DNA of 64,000 bases. Source: an uncultured Caulobacteraceae bacterium (GTDB taxonomy: Bacteria; Pseudomonadota; Alphaproteobacteria; Caulobacterales; Caulobacteraceae). Below the pieces are notes generated by a model, which was not told the DNA's origin, ran no database searches, and saw only the letters and a program-made list of their open reading frames with translations. The position numbers and the translations under genes were made by a program. Positions within the stretch are counted from its first letter, which is position 1, and each line of letters opens with the position of its first letter. The DNA lies in the NCBI GenBank assembly GCA_903872075.1, contig CAIQJF010000004.1:1-64000 (forward strand). Direction: 5' to 3'. Positions 1-7,574 of the stretch are shown here, piece by piece.

Positions 1-2
1 TC

Positions 3-140
3 TACGAGCGCACCAGCGTCGTCATCACCACCAACCTCAGCTTCAGCGAGTGGGCCGGCGTGTTCGGCGACGCCAAGATGACCACGGCCTTGCTCGACCG
101 GCTCACCCACCACTGCGGGCCAGGGCCGCTACATGTGTAG
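3..140 (+). pseudogene. IS21-family IstB-like ATPase, C-terminal remnant
   Basis: The first bases read in frame as the C-terminal part of an IstB-like transposition helper ATPase: [15 protein letters not shown] followed by LLDRLTHHC, which is the conserved block just before the IstB C-terminus. IstB assists the IstA transposase of IS21-family elements. After HHC the reading frame departs from the family and stops within ten codons (GPGPLHV), so the usual last 15-20 residues are absent. The 5' part lies outside the window. The family is clear; whether the upstream copy is intact cannot be seen. Confidence 0.8.
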
Positions 141-170
141 CCGATCCATGAGGCACCGGTATGTGTAGCC
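133..170 (+). repeat. Paired ATGTGTAGCC direct repeats after the IstB remnant
   Basis: ATGTGTAGCC occurs at 133-142 and again at 161-170. IS21-family ends carry short repeated transposase-binding sites, so this may be the IS terminus. A closely related pair (ATGTGTAGC at 1345-1353, ATGTGTGTAGC at 1364-1374) lies just upstream of the integrase remnant, which makes recombinase arm sites an alternative reading. The function is not established. Confidence 0.35.
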
Positions 171-245
171 TTACCGCAAATTCAGCCAAAACTAGGCGCG
201 CCCACCGAGGGGCGCTTAACATATTCTAATTTATAGGTAAATTCA

Positions 246-329
246 TGGTGCCCCAGGTCGGACTCGAACCAACACGTCTCTCGACAATAGATTTTGAGTC
301 TACCGCGTCTACCATTTCGCCACTGGGGC
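246..329 (-). tRNA. tRNA-Leu (anticodon CAA)
   Basis: The minus strand folds as a class II tRNA. The acceptor stem GCCCCAG pairs with CTGGGGC, followed by discriminator A and an encoded CCA. The anticodon loop CTCAAAA in a GTAGA/TCTAT stem gives anticodon CAA (reads UUG). A long variable arm and a T-arm GGTTCGAGTCC are present. The anticodon stem is fully compatible, including a T-A pair at the one position where the partial copy at 1429-1473 differs, so this copy looks functional. It lies beside an integrase remnant. Confidence 0.95.
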
Positions 330-333
330 AGCG
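289..333 (+). repeat. att-like direct repeat, left copy (5' half of tRNA-Leu)
   Basis: These 45 bp match 1429-1473 with one mismatch (A302 versus G1442). They cover the tRNA-Leu anticodon loop to its 5' end plus four flanking bases. A further match, TTGATACG at 340-347 versus 1480-1487, keeps the same 1,140-bp offset. A direct repeat of part of a tRNA flanking a tyrosine recombinase is the standard footprint of site-specific integration, although most elements duplicate the 3' half of the tRNA. Confidence 0.75.
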
Positions 334-424
334 AACACGTTGATACGATATCCATACCCGGCTGCGCAACGTCCTGCTACGGATTTCAGGTCGCGCGACG
401 GACAACCGAGGCCCTACGCTTTGC

Positions 425-1338
425 TCACTCTGTCGGGTCGTCATCGTACTCAACGCTTGGCGTTTGCGCGCCCGCAACGACAGACGGCGGGACCATGTTG
501 ATGTTGGACATTATGGGGCTGAGCCACCGTGCATAGTGGTTCTCGATCATGACGACGCTGGTTCGGCAGTTTTTGGCTATGTCGTAAACGTTCGCGCGTT
601 CGAGCAAGCGGTTGCAGATGTAGGTGTTCCGAAGGCTCATCAGGTCGCGCCTTCGAGGCGGCACATCGGTCGTGGTCTTGAGGCCGCACTGCTCAAGGAC
701 CTTGTTGAACATGTCGCGGTGGTGGTGGAGGAATACCGCCTCCTTGCTTGATCGCCAGTTTTCTTTCAGCCCGCGGCGTTCGACTGCGCGCTCGAAGGCC
801 GGAACAGCGCCATAGCGGGTCTTGCAGACACCTTGGCGTTCAGGTGCTGCTTGATCGTCGCCGTTGAGAGATTTTTCCCGGCAATCCATTCGGCTTGGTA
901 CCGATGCCACAGCTGCTGGTTGATGGACGACAGTGGGTAACGCCCGAAAAAAGGCTTCAGATTGCTCTCAAGGAGCAGCTTCAGGCCTTTGGCGTATTCG
1001 GCGCTGCCCTTCCCTTCGCGGGCAAGCCGCTCATAGTCGGCTACAGCCAGATCGGCGAAGTAGTTGAAGGTGGTCTTCTTGGGTGCAAACGATGCACCAA
1101 ACTTCAGCTCGGCCTGCTTCGTGTAAAACCAGTGTTTCGCAAACTCGGTAGCCTCATCCAGCTTCACAAGCTTGGTCGTTTTGCGGAGGTAAACGCCCTT
1201 GTGATGGAATCCACACTGCCAAAACTGACTGTTCGGCCGGCGATAGATATGCAGCTGGCCGGCGAGAACGGTCGTCTTTTGGGGTGCTGTCGCCGCCAAT
1301 TTCGCTATCGATTTACGCGCCATTTTCCACACGCCCAA
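425..1338 (-). pseudogene. Tyrosine recombinase (integrase), internally deleted and frameshifted
   Basis: Two overlapping minus-strand frames hold the two ends of one phage-type integrase. The N-terminal part (766-1338) carries the DNA-binding and core-binding segment and runs to about STATIKQHLNA before leaving the family. The C-terminal part (425-910) carries FNKVLEQCGL, then DLMSLRNTYICNRLL and AKNCRTSVVMIENHYA, with the catalytic tyrosine in NHYA. Roughly 100 residues between them, which should hold the first catalytic Arg and the Lys, are missing, and the halves are in different frames. The usual RHTY motif reads RNTY. The enzyme cannot be active. Its position between the tRNA-Leu and the tRNA half-copy identifies it as the integrase that made that site. 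Confidence 0.85.
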
Positions 1339-1428
1339 GAATTTATGTGTAGCTCATTTGGGTATGTGTGTAGCGTCAATAATAATCCATTTTCCTTATA
1401 TTTTCAAGGTTTTCACGAGTTTCAGAAG

Positions 1429-1473
1429 AGATTTTGAGTCTGCCGCGTCTACCATTTCGCCACTGGGGCAGCG
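1429..1473 (+). repeat. att-like direct repeat, right copy (orphan tRNA-Leu 5' half)
   Basis: This is the second copy of the 45-bp tRNA-Leu 5'-half repeat. The 3' half of a tRNA is absent: left of 1429 the anticodon stem cannot form, so this is not a tRNA gene. It marks the right boundary of the interval containing the integrase remnant. The variant base G1442 restores a C in the anticodon stem on the minus strand and may be the ancestral chromosomal state, which is inference. Confidence 0.75.
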
Positions 1474-1540
1474 GCCTGTTTGATACGCCGGGCGATGGGC
1501 GTCGCGCAAGTTGCGCCAGCCCGACGACCGGGGCGGAGGC

Positions 1541-2560
1541 CTAGAGAATCGCCGCGACCTCGCTCACCGGCTGTTCGATAGCGCCGAAGATCGAGTGATG
1601 ATGGCGATCGCGCATCTCGATGCGCACCACATCGCCCGAGCGCAGGAACGGCGTGACCGGCGCGCCGGCGGTCAGTGTTTCCACCGTGCGCTGCTCGGCG
1701 ATGCAGGCATAGCCCGCGCCGCCCGCGGCAATGGTCTTGCCCGAACCGCCGTCGGGTCCGCGGTTTGAGACCGTGCCCGATCCGATGATGGTCCCGGCGG
1801 CCAGGGAGCGGGTCTTGGCCGCATGGGCGATCAGGGTTCCGAAGTCGAAGGTCATGTCGACCCCGGCGTCGGGGCATCCGAACGCCTTGTCGTTGAGATC
1901 GACCGTCACCTGGCCCGAGAGGCGGCCACCCGACCAGGCCTCGCCCAGTTCGTCGGGGGTGACGGCCACGGGTGAAAACGATCCGGCCGGCTTGGACTGG
2001 AAGAAGCCGAACGACTTGGCGATCTCGCCGGGGATCAGGTTTCGCAGCGAGACATCGTTGGCCAGCATCACCAGCCGCACCCGGCTCAGGCACTCCGCCG
2101 GATCGAGGCCCCGGCGCACATCGCCGGTGATAACCGCCACCTCGGCCTCGAAGTCGCAGCCCCAGGACTCGTCGGCCAGGGGAATGGGATCGCGGGGTCC
2201 GAGGAAGCCGTCCGAGCCGCCCTGATAGATCAGCGGATCGGTCCAGAAGCTCTCCGGCAGAGCCGCGCCGCGCGCCCGGCGCACCAGCTCCACATGGTTC
2301 ACATAGGCCGAGCCGTCGGCCCACTGATAGGCCCGCGGCAGGGGGCTGGCGGCCTCATGTTCATGGAACCGCTGGCGCGGCACGGCGCCCAGTTCGACGC
2401 TCTCGGCCAGGCCGCGCAGATAGGGCTCGCACCGCTCCCAGTCATCCAGCGCCGCCTGCAGGGTCGGGGCGATGTGGTCGGCGGAGACACACCAGGCCAG
2501 ATCGCGCGAGACCACCACCAGGGCGCCGTCACGGCCGGACTTGAGCGAGGCGAGCTTCAT
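1541..2560 (-). CDS. fahA: Fumarylacetoacetate hydrolase family protein (fumarylacetoacetase)
   Basis: Cleaves fumarylacetoacetate to fumarate and acetoacetate, the last step of tyrosine/homogentisate breakdown, in the cytoplasm. The 339-residue protein has the FAH fold. Metal ligands are visible in GCDFEAEVAVI (E138 and E140, preceded by D136) and in LANDVSLRN (D169), and the conserved GSGTVSN block lies in the last third. Its start overlaps the stop of orf94 by 4 nt, and hppD and hmgA lie just upstream, so it is the distal gene of a four-gene minus-strand operon. FAH-fold proteins also include acylpyruvases and oxalomesaconate-type enzymes; the operon makes fumarylacetoacetase the best call. 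No maleylacetoacetate isomerase gene is adjacent. Confidence 0.9.
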   Translation of the reverse strand: MKLASLKSGRDGALVVVSRDLAWCVSADHIAPTLQAALDDWERCEPYLRGLAESVELGAVPRQRFHEHEAASPLPRAYQWADGSAYVNHVELVRRARGAALPESFWTDPLIYQGGSDGFLGPRDPIPLADESWGCDFEAEVAVITGDVRRGLDPAECLSRVRLVMLANDVSLRNLIPGEIAKSFGFFQSKPAGSFSPVAVTPDELGEAWSGGRLSGQVTVDLNDKAFGCPDAGVDMTFDFGTLIAHAAKTRSLAAGTIIGSGTVSNRGPDGGSGKTIAAGGAGYACIAEQRTVETLTAGAPVTPFLRSGDVVRIEMRDRHHHSIFGAIEQPVSEVAAIL

Positions 2561-2841
2561 GCGGTCCGAACTCCCGTTTTGCCGATCACCGCGCTGACCT
2601 TTTCGCCGGCGTCGAAGCGGGACTCTCCGCCATAGACCGTCACTTCACACAGAATGTCGCCTCCAGGGGCGTCGCGCCAGAGATAGGCCGTTTCGACGAT
2701 CACGTCCCGGCCGCCTGGCGAAATCCCTTCGAAGCTGTCGCCCCAGGGGACGATCCTGCTGAGCGCCCGCCATTGCAGGGTCAGGGCGCGCTTCAGTTCG
2801 TCCTGCGCCATGGCCAGCAGATCGGGATCGGCGCCGTTCAC
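2557..2841 (-). CDS. Small conserved-looking protein of the tyrosine-catabolic operon
   Basis: This 94-residue soluble protein sits between hmgA and fahA with 4-nt overlaps at both ends, so it is almost certainly translated with them. It begins MNGADPDLLAMAQDELKRA and has a predicted helix followed by beta-rich sequence (GGDILCEVTVYGG, then EKVSAVIGKTG). I recognise no domain. It is too short to be a maleylacetoacetate isomerase, the one enzyme missing here, and shows no glutathione-transferase motif. An accessory or regulatory role in the pathway is possible but unsupported. Confidence 0.75.
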   Translation of the reverse strand: MNGADPDLLAMAQDELKRALTLQWRALSRIVPWGDSFEGISPGGRDVIVETAYLWRDAPGGDILCEVTVYGGESRFDAGEKVSAVIGKTGVRTA

Positions 2842-3974
2842 TCCGCGGTCTTCCAGCTGTTCACATAGGCGAGGTTTTCCACCGCCGCCGCCGCCTCGCC
2901 CACATCCAGCGGATCGCGCGTGTCGATCATCACCGCATATTCGTCGGTGGCGGTCTTGGGCTGGACCAGCATGTTCTTCAGCGCCTTGGGATGCGGGCCG
3001 TGGGTGAAGCCGCTGGGGTGGAAGGTCATCATGCCCGCGTCGATATTGTCCCGGCTGAAGAAGTCGCCGGCGTGGTAGAACAGCACCTCGTCGTAGTCGT
3101 CATTGTTGTGGAAGAACGGCACTTTCAGCGCGCCCGGATCGGTCTCGAAGGGCCGCGGCGCGAAGGTGCAGACCACGAACCGCTCGCCCACGAACGTGGT
3201 GTGGACCGACGGCGGCAGGTGATAGCGGTGGCTGACCACCGGCCGCAGGGCCGAGACATTGATCCGCGCCGCCGCCAGCTCGCCGTGCCAGCCGACCACG
3301 TCGAGGGGATTGTAGCCATAGGTGGCCACGGATACCGCCCCGCGCTTCTTTATGCGCACGGCGACCTCGCCGGACTGATCCTGGTGGGCGCGGAAGGCGC
3401 CGTCCATCACCGGCGTGTCGAGCATGGCCGGATCGAAGATGGCGTGACCGCCAAGCAGGCCCTTGTCCGGCAGGGTGTAGTGGCCGTTGGTCGCCTCGAT
3501 CATCAGGATCGCCGCCCGGCCCTCCGGCGCCAGGCGCCACATGGTCCCGCGCGGCAGATAGACATAGTCGCCGGCCGTGAACCGCAAGCGCCCGAAATCG
3601 CAGAACAGATCGCCCGCGCCCACATGAACGAACAGCAGCTGGTCGCCGTCGGCGTTGCGGGCCAGGGCCGGCATCGCCCCGGCGAGGGTCCAGTAGCGGA
3701 TCTCCACATGGGCGTTGTGCAGGATCCGCGGGGCGTCCCAGGGACACGGCGCCGCGTCCAGCAGGGCGGCCACGTCGAAGGCCCGGGGCCGCAAGGGACC
3801 CTGGAAATCCGACCAACCGGTGGGCGGTCGGCGATGGTGGAAAAAGGCGGCGGGCCCGAAGAATCCCTCCTTGGACATCTCCCGCTCGAACGTGCCTTCG
3901 GGCATGTCGGCGTGGGCCTGGCGGGAGTGGGTCCCCTGCGCCCCGCGAACCGGAATCCAGCGACGCTCGGCCAT
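2838..3974 (-). CDS. hmgA: Homogentisate 1,2-dioxygenase
   Basis: Opens the homogentisate ring to maleylacetoacetate using Fe(II) and O2. The 378-residue protein is a double-cupin enzyme of the shorter bacterial type. The C-terminal metal site is visible as PFFHNNDDYDEVLFY (H289, E296) and FHPSGFTHGPHP (H319, H325, H328). The start was chosen at 3974 (MAERRWIPV), because it follows the hppD stop by one base and the upstream extension is composition-like Arg/Ser sequence. Its stop overlaps orf94 by 4 nt. The gene order hppD-hmgA-orf94-fahA supports the pathway assignment. Confidence 0.95.
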   Translation of the reverse strand: MAERRWIPVRGAQGTHSRQAHADMPEGTFEREMSKEGFFGPAAFFHHRRPPTGWSDFQGPLRPRAFDVAALLDAAPCPWDAPRILHNAHVEIRYWTLAGAMPALARNADGDQLLFVHVGAGDLFCDFGRLRFTAGDYVYLPRGTMWRLAPEGRAAILMIEATNGHYTLPDKGLLGGHAIFDPAMLDTPVMDGAFRAHQDQSGEVAVRIKKRGAVSVATYGYNPLDVVGWHGELAAARINVSALRPVVSHRYHLPPSVHTTFVGERFVVCTFAPRPFETDPGALKVPFFHNNDDYDEVLFYHAGDFFSRDNIDAGMMTFHPSGFTHGPHPKALKNMLVQPKTATDEYAVMIDTRDPLDVGEAAAAVENLAYVNSWKTAE

Positions 3975-3975
3975 C

Positions 3976-5067
3976 TCAGGACGCCGTCGCCGGCAGGACG
4001 CCGCGGCGAATCTGATCGGCCTCGATGGATTCGAACAGGGCCCGGAAGTTGCCCTCGCCGAAGCCCTCATTGCCCTTGCGCTGAATGACCTCGAAGAAGA
4101 TCGGGCCGATCATGTTCTGGGTGAAGATCTGCAGCAGCAGGCCCTGCCCCTCGGTGGGCGCCCCATCCACCAGGATGCGATCGGCCCGCAGCCGCTGCAG
4201 GCTCTCGCCGTGGCCGGGAACGCGGGCGTCCAGAAGGTCGTAATAGGTGTCGGGGCTGTCCTGGAACCTGACCCCCTGCGCGGCCATGGTTTCCACGGCC
4301 GTGAAGATGTCGCCTGTTCCCAGGGCGATGTGCTGGATGCCCTCGCCGCGATAGTCCCGCAGGAACTCCTCGATATGGGAATGGTCGTCGCGGCTTTCGT
4401 TCAGCGGAATGCGGATGCGCCCGCAGGGGCTGGTCATGGCCTTGGACAGCAGGCCTGTCTGAGCGCCCTCGATGTCGAAATAGCGGATTTCCCGGAAGTT
4501 GAAGATCCGCTCATAGAAGTCCGCCCAGTGCGCCATCTGGCCGCGATGGACGTTGTGGGTCAGGTGATCGATGTAGGTGAGACCGACGCCGGGAACGGTC
4601 TGGGGCGCGCCGGGGATCGGGATGAAGTCCACGTCGTAAATCGCCTGGGCGCCGTAGCGATCCACCAGATAGAGATTCGAGCCGCCGATCCCCTCGATGG
4701 CGGGGATGTTCAGCTCCATCGGGCCCACAAGACCGCGCACCGGCTTGGCGCCGCGTTCGATCGCCAGGGCGAAGGCCTTGGCCGCGTCCCGCACCCGGAA
4801 GGCCATGGCGTTGGCCGAGGGGCCATGGCTCTCGCGGAAAGCCGCTGGCTGGCCCTGGGGTTCCATGTTCAGGATGAAGTTGATGTCGCCCTGGGCGAAC
4901 CGCAGCACGTTCTTGGAGCGGTGGCGGGACACCGCGGCGAACCCCATCTGCTCGAAAAGGCCCTTCAGGCGCTCCGGTTCGGGCGAGGTGAACTCCACGA
5001 ACTCGAATCCGTCGGTGCCCAGAGGGTTTTCGAACAGGTCCGTGGGCGCCGCGACGTCGCCGTTCAT
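3976..5067 (-). CDS. hppD: 4-hydroxyphenylpyruvate dioxygenase
   Basis: Converts 4-hydroxyphenylpyruvate to homogentisate, the entry step of the operon. The 363 residues form two vicinal-oxygen-chelate halves. The Fe(II) facial triad is visible: H168 in YIDHLTHNV, H246 in GIQHIALGTGD and E326 in GPIFFEVIQRKG. The C-terminal helix motif GFGEGNFRALFESIE is typical of the family. It is the first gene of the operon. About 125 bp separate it from the divergent YqaA-type gene, and that gap holds a 14-bp perfect palindrome (5131-5144) that could be an operator. Confidence 0.97.
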   Translation of the reverse strand: MNGDVAAPTDLFENPLGTDGFEFVEFTSPEPERLKGLFEQMGFAAVSRHRSKNVLRFAQGDINFILNMEPQGQPAAFRESHGPSANAMAFRVRDAAKAFALAIERGAKPVRGLVGPMELNIPAIEGIGGSNLYLVDRYGAQAIYDVDFIPIPGAPQTVPGVGLTYIDHLTHNVHRGQMAHWADFYERIFNFREIRYFDIEGAQTGLLSKAMTSPCGRIRIPLNESRDDHSHIEEFLRDYRGEGIQHIALGTGDIFTAVETMAAQGVRFQDSPDTYYDLLDARVPGHGESLQRLRADRILVDGAPTEGQGLLLQIFTQNMIGPIFFEVIQRKGNEGFGEGNFRALFESIEADQIRRGVLPATAS

Positions 5068-5130
5068 GCCGAACTCCTATGCCACCACCCGATATTGTCA
5101 GGCTCAACGCCTTTGCGGAAGGCGCCGTTC

Positions 5131-5144
5131 CTCTGCTAGCAGAG
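5131..5144. promoter_or_regulatory. 14-bp perfect palindrome between divergent genes, possible operator
   Basis: CTCTGCTAGCAGAG is a perfect dyad in the 127-bp gap between hppD (minus) and the YqaA-type gene (plus), 64 bp upstream of the hppD start. Its position fits an operator for a dimeric repressor controlling the tyrosine operon, but no regulator gene is adjacent, and a palindrome of this size can occur by chance. Confidence 0.35.
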
Positions 5145-5194
5145 CGGCCCGGTCGCGCGCTCCGACGCGACCCGCCTGCTGGACACCGCCTTCG

Positions 5195-5779
5195 ATGCTG
5201 CGACGCCTCTACATGTGGGTGATGAGGCTGTCGGCGTCCCGCCATGCCGGCCTGGCCCTGTTCTGCATCGCCTTCGCCGAGAGCTCGTTCTTTCCGATCC
5301 CGCCCGACACCCTGCTGGCGCCCATGGTGCTCGCCCGGCCCACCCATACCTGGCGCTATGCGGCGATCTGTACCGCCGGGTCGATTCTGGGCGGCATTCT
5401 CGGCTACGCCATCGGCTACAGCCTCGGGCCCGTCGGTCACTGGATTCTGGCGGTCACCGGCCATCCCGGCGGGGAAGGTCCCCTGCGAGCGGAATTCGCC
5501 AAATGGGGCGTCGGGGTCATCCTCGTTCAGGGGTTGTTGCCCGTCCCGTACAAACTGGTGACCATCACCACCGGGCTAGCCCACTTCAGCCTCTGGCAGT
5601 TTGTTCTGGCGTCCTGCGCCACGCGCGGGGCGCGGTTCTTCGGGGTTGCAGCCCTGCTGCGGCGCTTCGGTCCGACCCTGTTGCCGGTGATCGAGCGTCG
5701 CCTGGTGCTGGTGTCGAGCCTGGTCGCCGTCGCCTTGATCCTCATCATTGTCGCCCTCAAGTTCTTGGGCCACAGTTGA
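5195..5779 (+). CDS. YqaA/DedA-type inner-membrane protein
   Basis: A 194-residue integral membrane protein of the YqaA branch of the DedA (SNARE-associated) superfamily. It shows the signature ESSFFPIPPDTLLAPMVLA near residue 28, a glycine-rich helix (GSILGGILGYAIGYSLG), a re-entrant segment (GLLPVPYKLVTITTGLA) and a C-terminal hydrophobic helix. DedA-family proteins are linked to lipid-carrier flipping and membrane energetics. The start at 5195 (MLRRLYMWVMRL) was preferred over in-frame upstream extension, which runs into hppD. The next gene, dsbB, follows 31 bp downstream. Confidence 0.85.
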   Translation: MLRRLYMWVMRLSASRHAGLALFCIAFAESSFFPIPPDTLLAPMVLARPTHTWRYAAICTAGSILGGILGYAIGYSLGPVGHWILAVTGHPGGEGPLRAEFAKWGVGVILVQGLLPVPYKLVTITTGLAHFSLWQFVLASCATRGARFFGVAALLRRFGPTLLPVIERRLVLVSSLVAVALILIIVALKFLGHS

Positions 5780-5810
5780 CGCTGTCTCTTTCCCGCCGCG
5801 GTAAGGTCTC

Positions 5811-6332
5811 GTGCCCATCTTCACCCTCGTAAGACCCTTCCTGCGCAACTGGCCGTGGGTGGCCCTCGCGGTGAGCGCCCTGATGCTCGCGCTCGTCCAT
5901 GCGGTCGAAACCTTCGGCGGCCTGCGGCCCTGCGAGCTCTGCCTGCGTCAGAGGGAGGTCTACTGGGTCGCCATGGGCGCGGCGGCCACCGTGATCGCCC
6001 TGCGCATGACGCCGCTTAACCCGGGCCGCTGGGTCAACGCCGCGTTCGGCCTGATCTTCCTCGTCGGCGCCGGAATCGCGGCCTATCACGCCGGCGTCGA
6101 GTACAAATGGTGGCCGGGCCCCGCCAGTTGCACCGGCGGCCATACGGTCAGCGCGGCCGACCTCGCCGGCTTCCTGGGTGGTGCGAAGGCAACCCCGCCG
6201 CAGTGCGACAAGGCCGCCTGGGTGTTCCTTGGAATCTCCATGGCCGGCTACAACGCCCTGCTCTCGCTGAAACTGACCCTTCTCAGCTTCTGGGCCGCGT
6301 TCGGCCCGGTCCGGGAGCCCGGCGCGGCATGA
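5811..6332 (+). CDS. dsbB: Disulfide bond formation protein B
   Basis: Reoxidises DsbA in the periplasm and passes electrons to ubiquinone. The 173 residues show four transmembrane helices. The first cysteine pair is C41/C44 (RPCELCLRQR) and the second is C107 (PASCTGG) and C132 (PPQCDKAAW). The start is GTG at 5811. The stop overlaps the start of coq7 (ATGA), so the two are probably co-translated; a quinone link between them is suggestive, since DsbB needs quinone and Coq7 helps make it. Confidence 0.92.
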   Translation: MPIFTLVRPFLRNWPWVALAVSALMLALVHAVETFGGLRPCELCLRQREVYWVAMGAAATVIALRMTPLNPGRWVNAAFGLIFLVGAGIAAYHAGVEYKWWPGPASCTGGHTVSAADLAGFLGGAKATPPQCDKAAWVFLGISMAGYNALLSLKLTLLSFWAAFGPVREPGAA

Positions 6333-6892
6333 CCGAACGCCCCATTCCTCCTCGTCCCGGCCCTGGCGGCCAGGCCATGCGACTCGCCCAGATGCTGCGG
6401 GTGGATCACGCCGGCGAACTGGCCGCCGTGCAGATCTACCGCGGCCAGCGCGCGGTGCTCGGCGCCTCGCGGGGCCATGAGGCCCTCAACGCCCAGCTCA
6501 CGCGCATGGAGGAGCATGAGGCGCGGCATCTGGCCCGCTTCGACACCCTGCTGAACGAGACCCGCACCCGGCCGACCCTGCTGGCCCCCGTCTGGCGGGC
6601 TGCGGCCTTCGCCCTGGGCGCCGGCACGGCCCTGCTGGGCGAGAAGGCCGCGCACGTCTGCACCGAGGCCGTGGAGAGCGTGATCGAGGTTCACTACGCC
6701 GAGCAGATCGCGGAACTGGAAGGCCAGGACGCCGTCCTGGCCGCCGAGCTGAGCGGCTTCCGCGACGACGAACTGGCCCACAAGCAGGAGGCTATCGACT
6801 CCGGGTCCCATCAGGCGCCGGGTGGCGCGCTGCTCGCCGCGGTGATCCGCGCCGGCTGCCGCGCCGCCATCAAGATCACCGAACGGGTCTGA
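6329..6892 (+). CDS. coq7: Demethoxyubiquinone hydroxylase Coq7
   Basis: Di-iron monooxygenase that hydroxylates demethoxyubiquinone late in ubiquinone synthesis. The 187-residue protein has a repeated four-helix iron site: E30 (DHAGELAAVQIY), E64xxH67 (EARHLARF), E120 (VIEVHYAEQ) and E148xxH151 (DDELAHKQEA). The start at 6329 overlaps the dsbB stop by 4 nt, and its stop overlaps the next start (TGATG). Alphaproteobacteria use either Coq7 or UbiF-like flavoproteins for this step; here it is the Coq7 type. Confidence 0.93.
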   Translation: MTERPIPPRPGPGGQAMRLAQMLRVDHAGELAAVQIYRGQRAVLGASRGHEALNAQLTRMEEHEARHLARFDTLLNETRTRPTLLAPVWRAAAFALGAGTALLGEKAAHVCTEAVESVIEVHYAEQIAELEGQDAVLAAELSGFRDDELAHKQEAIDSGSHQAPGGALLAAVIRAGCRAAIKITERV

Positions 6893-7539
6893 TGGACGTC
6901 GACGCCCTGCGACGCGGCGCCGAGACTCCGGTCCAGGCCGGCCGGAGCGATCTGCCCGGCGTCGCCGCCGATCTCTCCGACGCCTTCGCCGACGACGTGA
7001 TGTTCGACTGGTTCCTGCGCCCGGACACTCGCCGCGACGCGGCCCGTCTGAAGTTGTTCAACCTGATGGTCGCCGACATGGCGTTCGGCGCCGGACGCAT
7101 CGACCGGCCGGCCGTCGGGGGCGCGGCCGCGGTCTGGCTGCCGTTCAAGGCCCTCGTTCCCACGCCGCTGATGACCGAGCTCCGGGCCCTGCCCACCCTG
7201 CTCTTCGCCACCGGTCTCGCCCGCTTCAGCCGACTGACGGCGATGCGGGAATGCATGGACAAGCACCATCCCATGGACAGGCCCCACGCCTATCTGATGT
7301 TCCTCGGCGTCAGCCGGGCGGCGCAGGGGCATGGGGTCGGCTCGCGCCTGTTGAAGGCCGGGACCGATCGCTGTGACGCGGCCGGACAGCCGGCCTATCT
7401 TGAGACCCAGACCGAGCGGAACATCGCCCTCTACCGGCGGCACGGCTTCGAGGTGATCTCGGAAAACCGCCCGCGGCCGGACGCCCCGCGGCTGTGGAGC
7501 ATGTGGCGCGAGCCTCAGGCCGTGGAACCGGCGGCCTGA
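6892..7539 (+). CDS. GNAT family N-acetyltransferase
   Basis: A 215-residue acetyl-CoA-dependent transferase. The acetyl-CoA-binding motif A is FLGVSRAAQGHGVGSRLL in the last third, followed by YLETQTERNIALYRRHGFEV (motif B). The first ~110 residues are more divergent, matching the long-N-terminus GNATs often of unknown substrate. Its ATG overlaps the coq7 stop (TGATG), which suggests co-translation with dsbB-coq7. The substrate cannot be inferred from sequence. Confidence 0.88.
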   Translation: MDVDALRRGAETPVQAGRSDLPGVAADLSDAFADDVMFDWFLRPDTRRDAARLKLFNLMVADMAFGAGRIDRPAVGGAAAVWLPFKALVPTPLMTELRALPTLLFATGLARFSRLTAMRECMDKHHPMDRPHAYLMFLGVSRAAQGHGVGSRLLKAGTDRCDAAGQPAYLETQTERNIALYRRHGFEVISENRPRPDAPRLWSMWREPQAVEPAA

Positions 7540-7574
7540 CTGGCCGTTGGCTCTTCACACCCTGGAGACCCGTG

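Noticed and set aside
2991-4088. Long plus-strand open frame opposite hmgA/hppD
   Set aside because: It is antisense to two well-defined enzymes, is rich in Arg/His/Gly, and matches no family; long mirror frames are expected at high GC.
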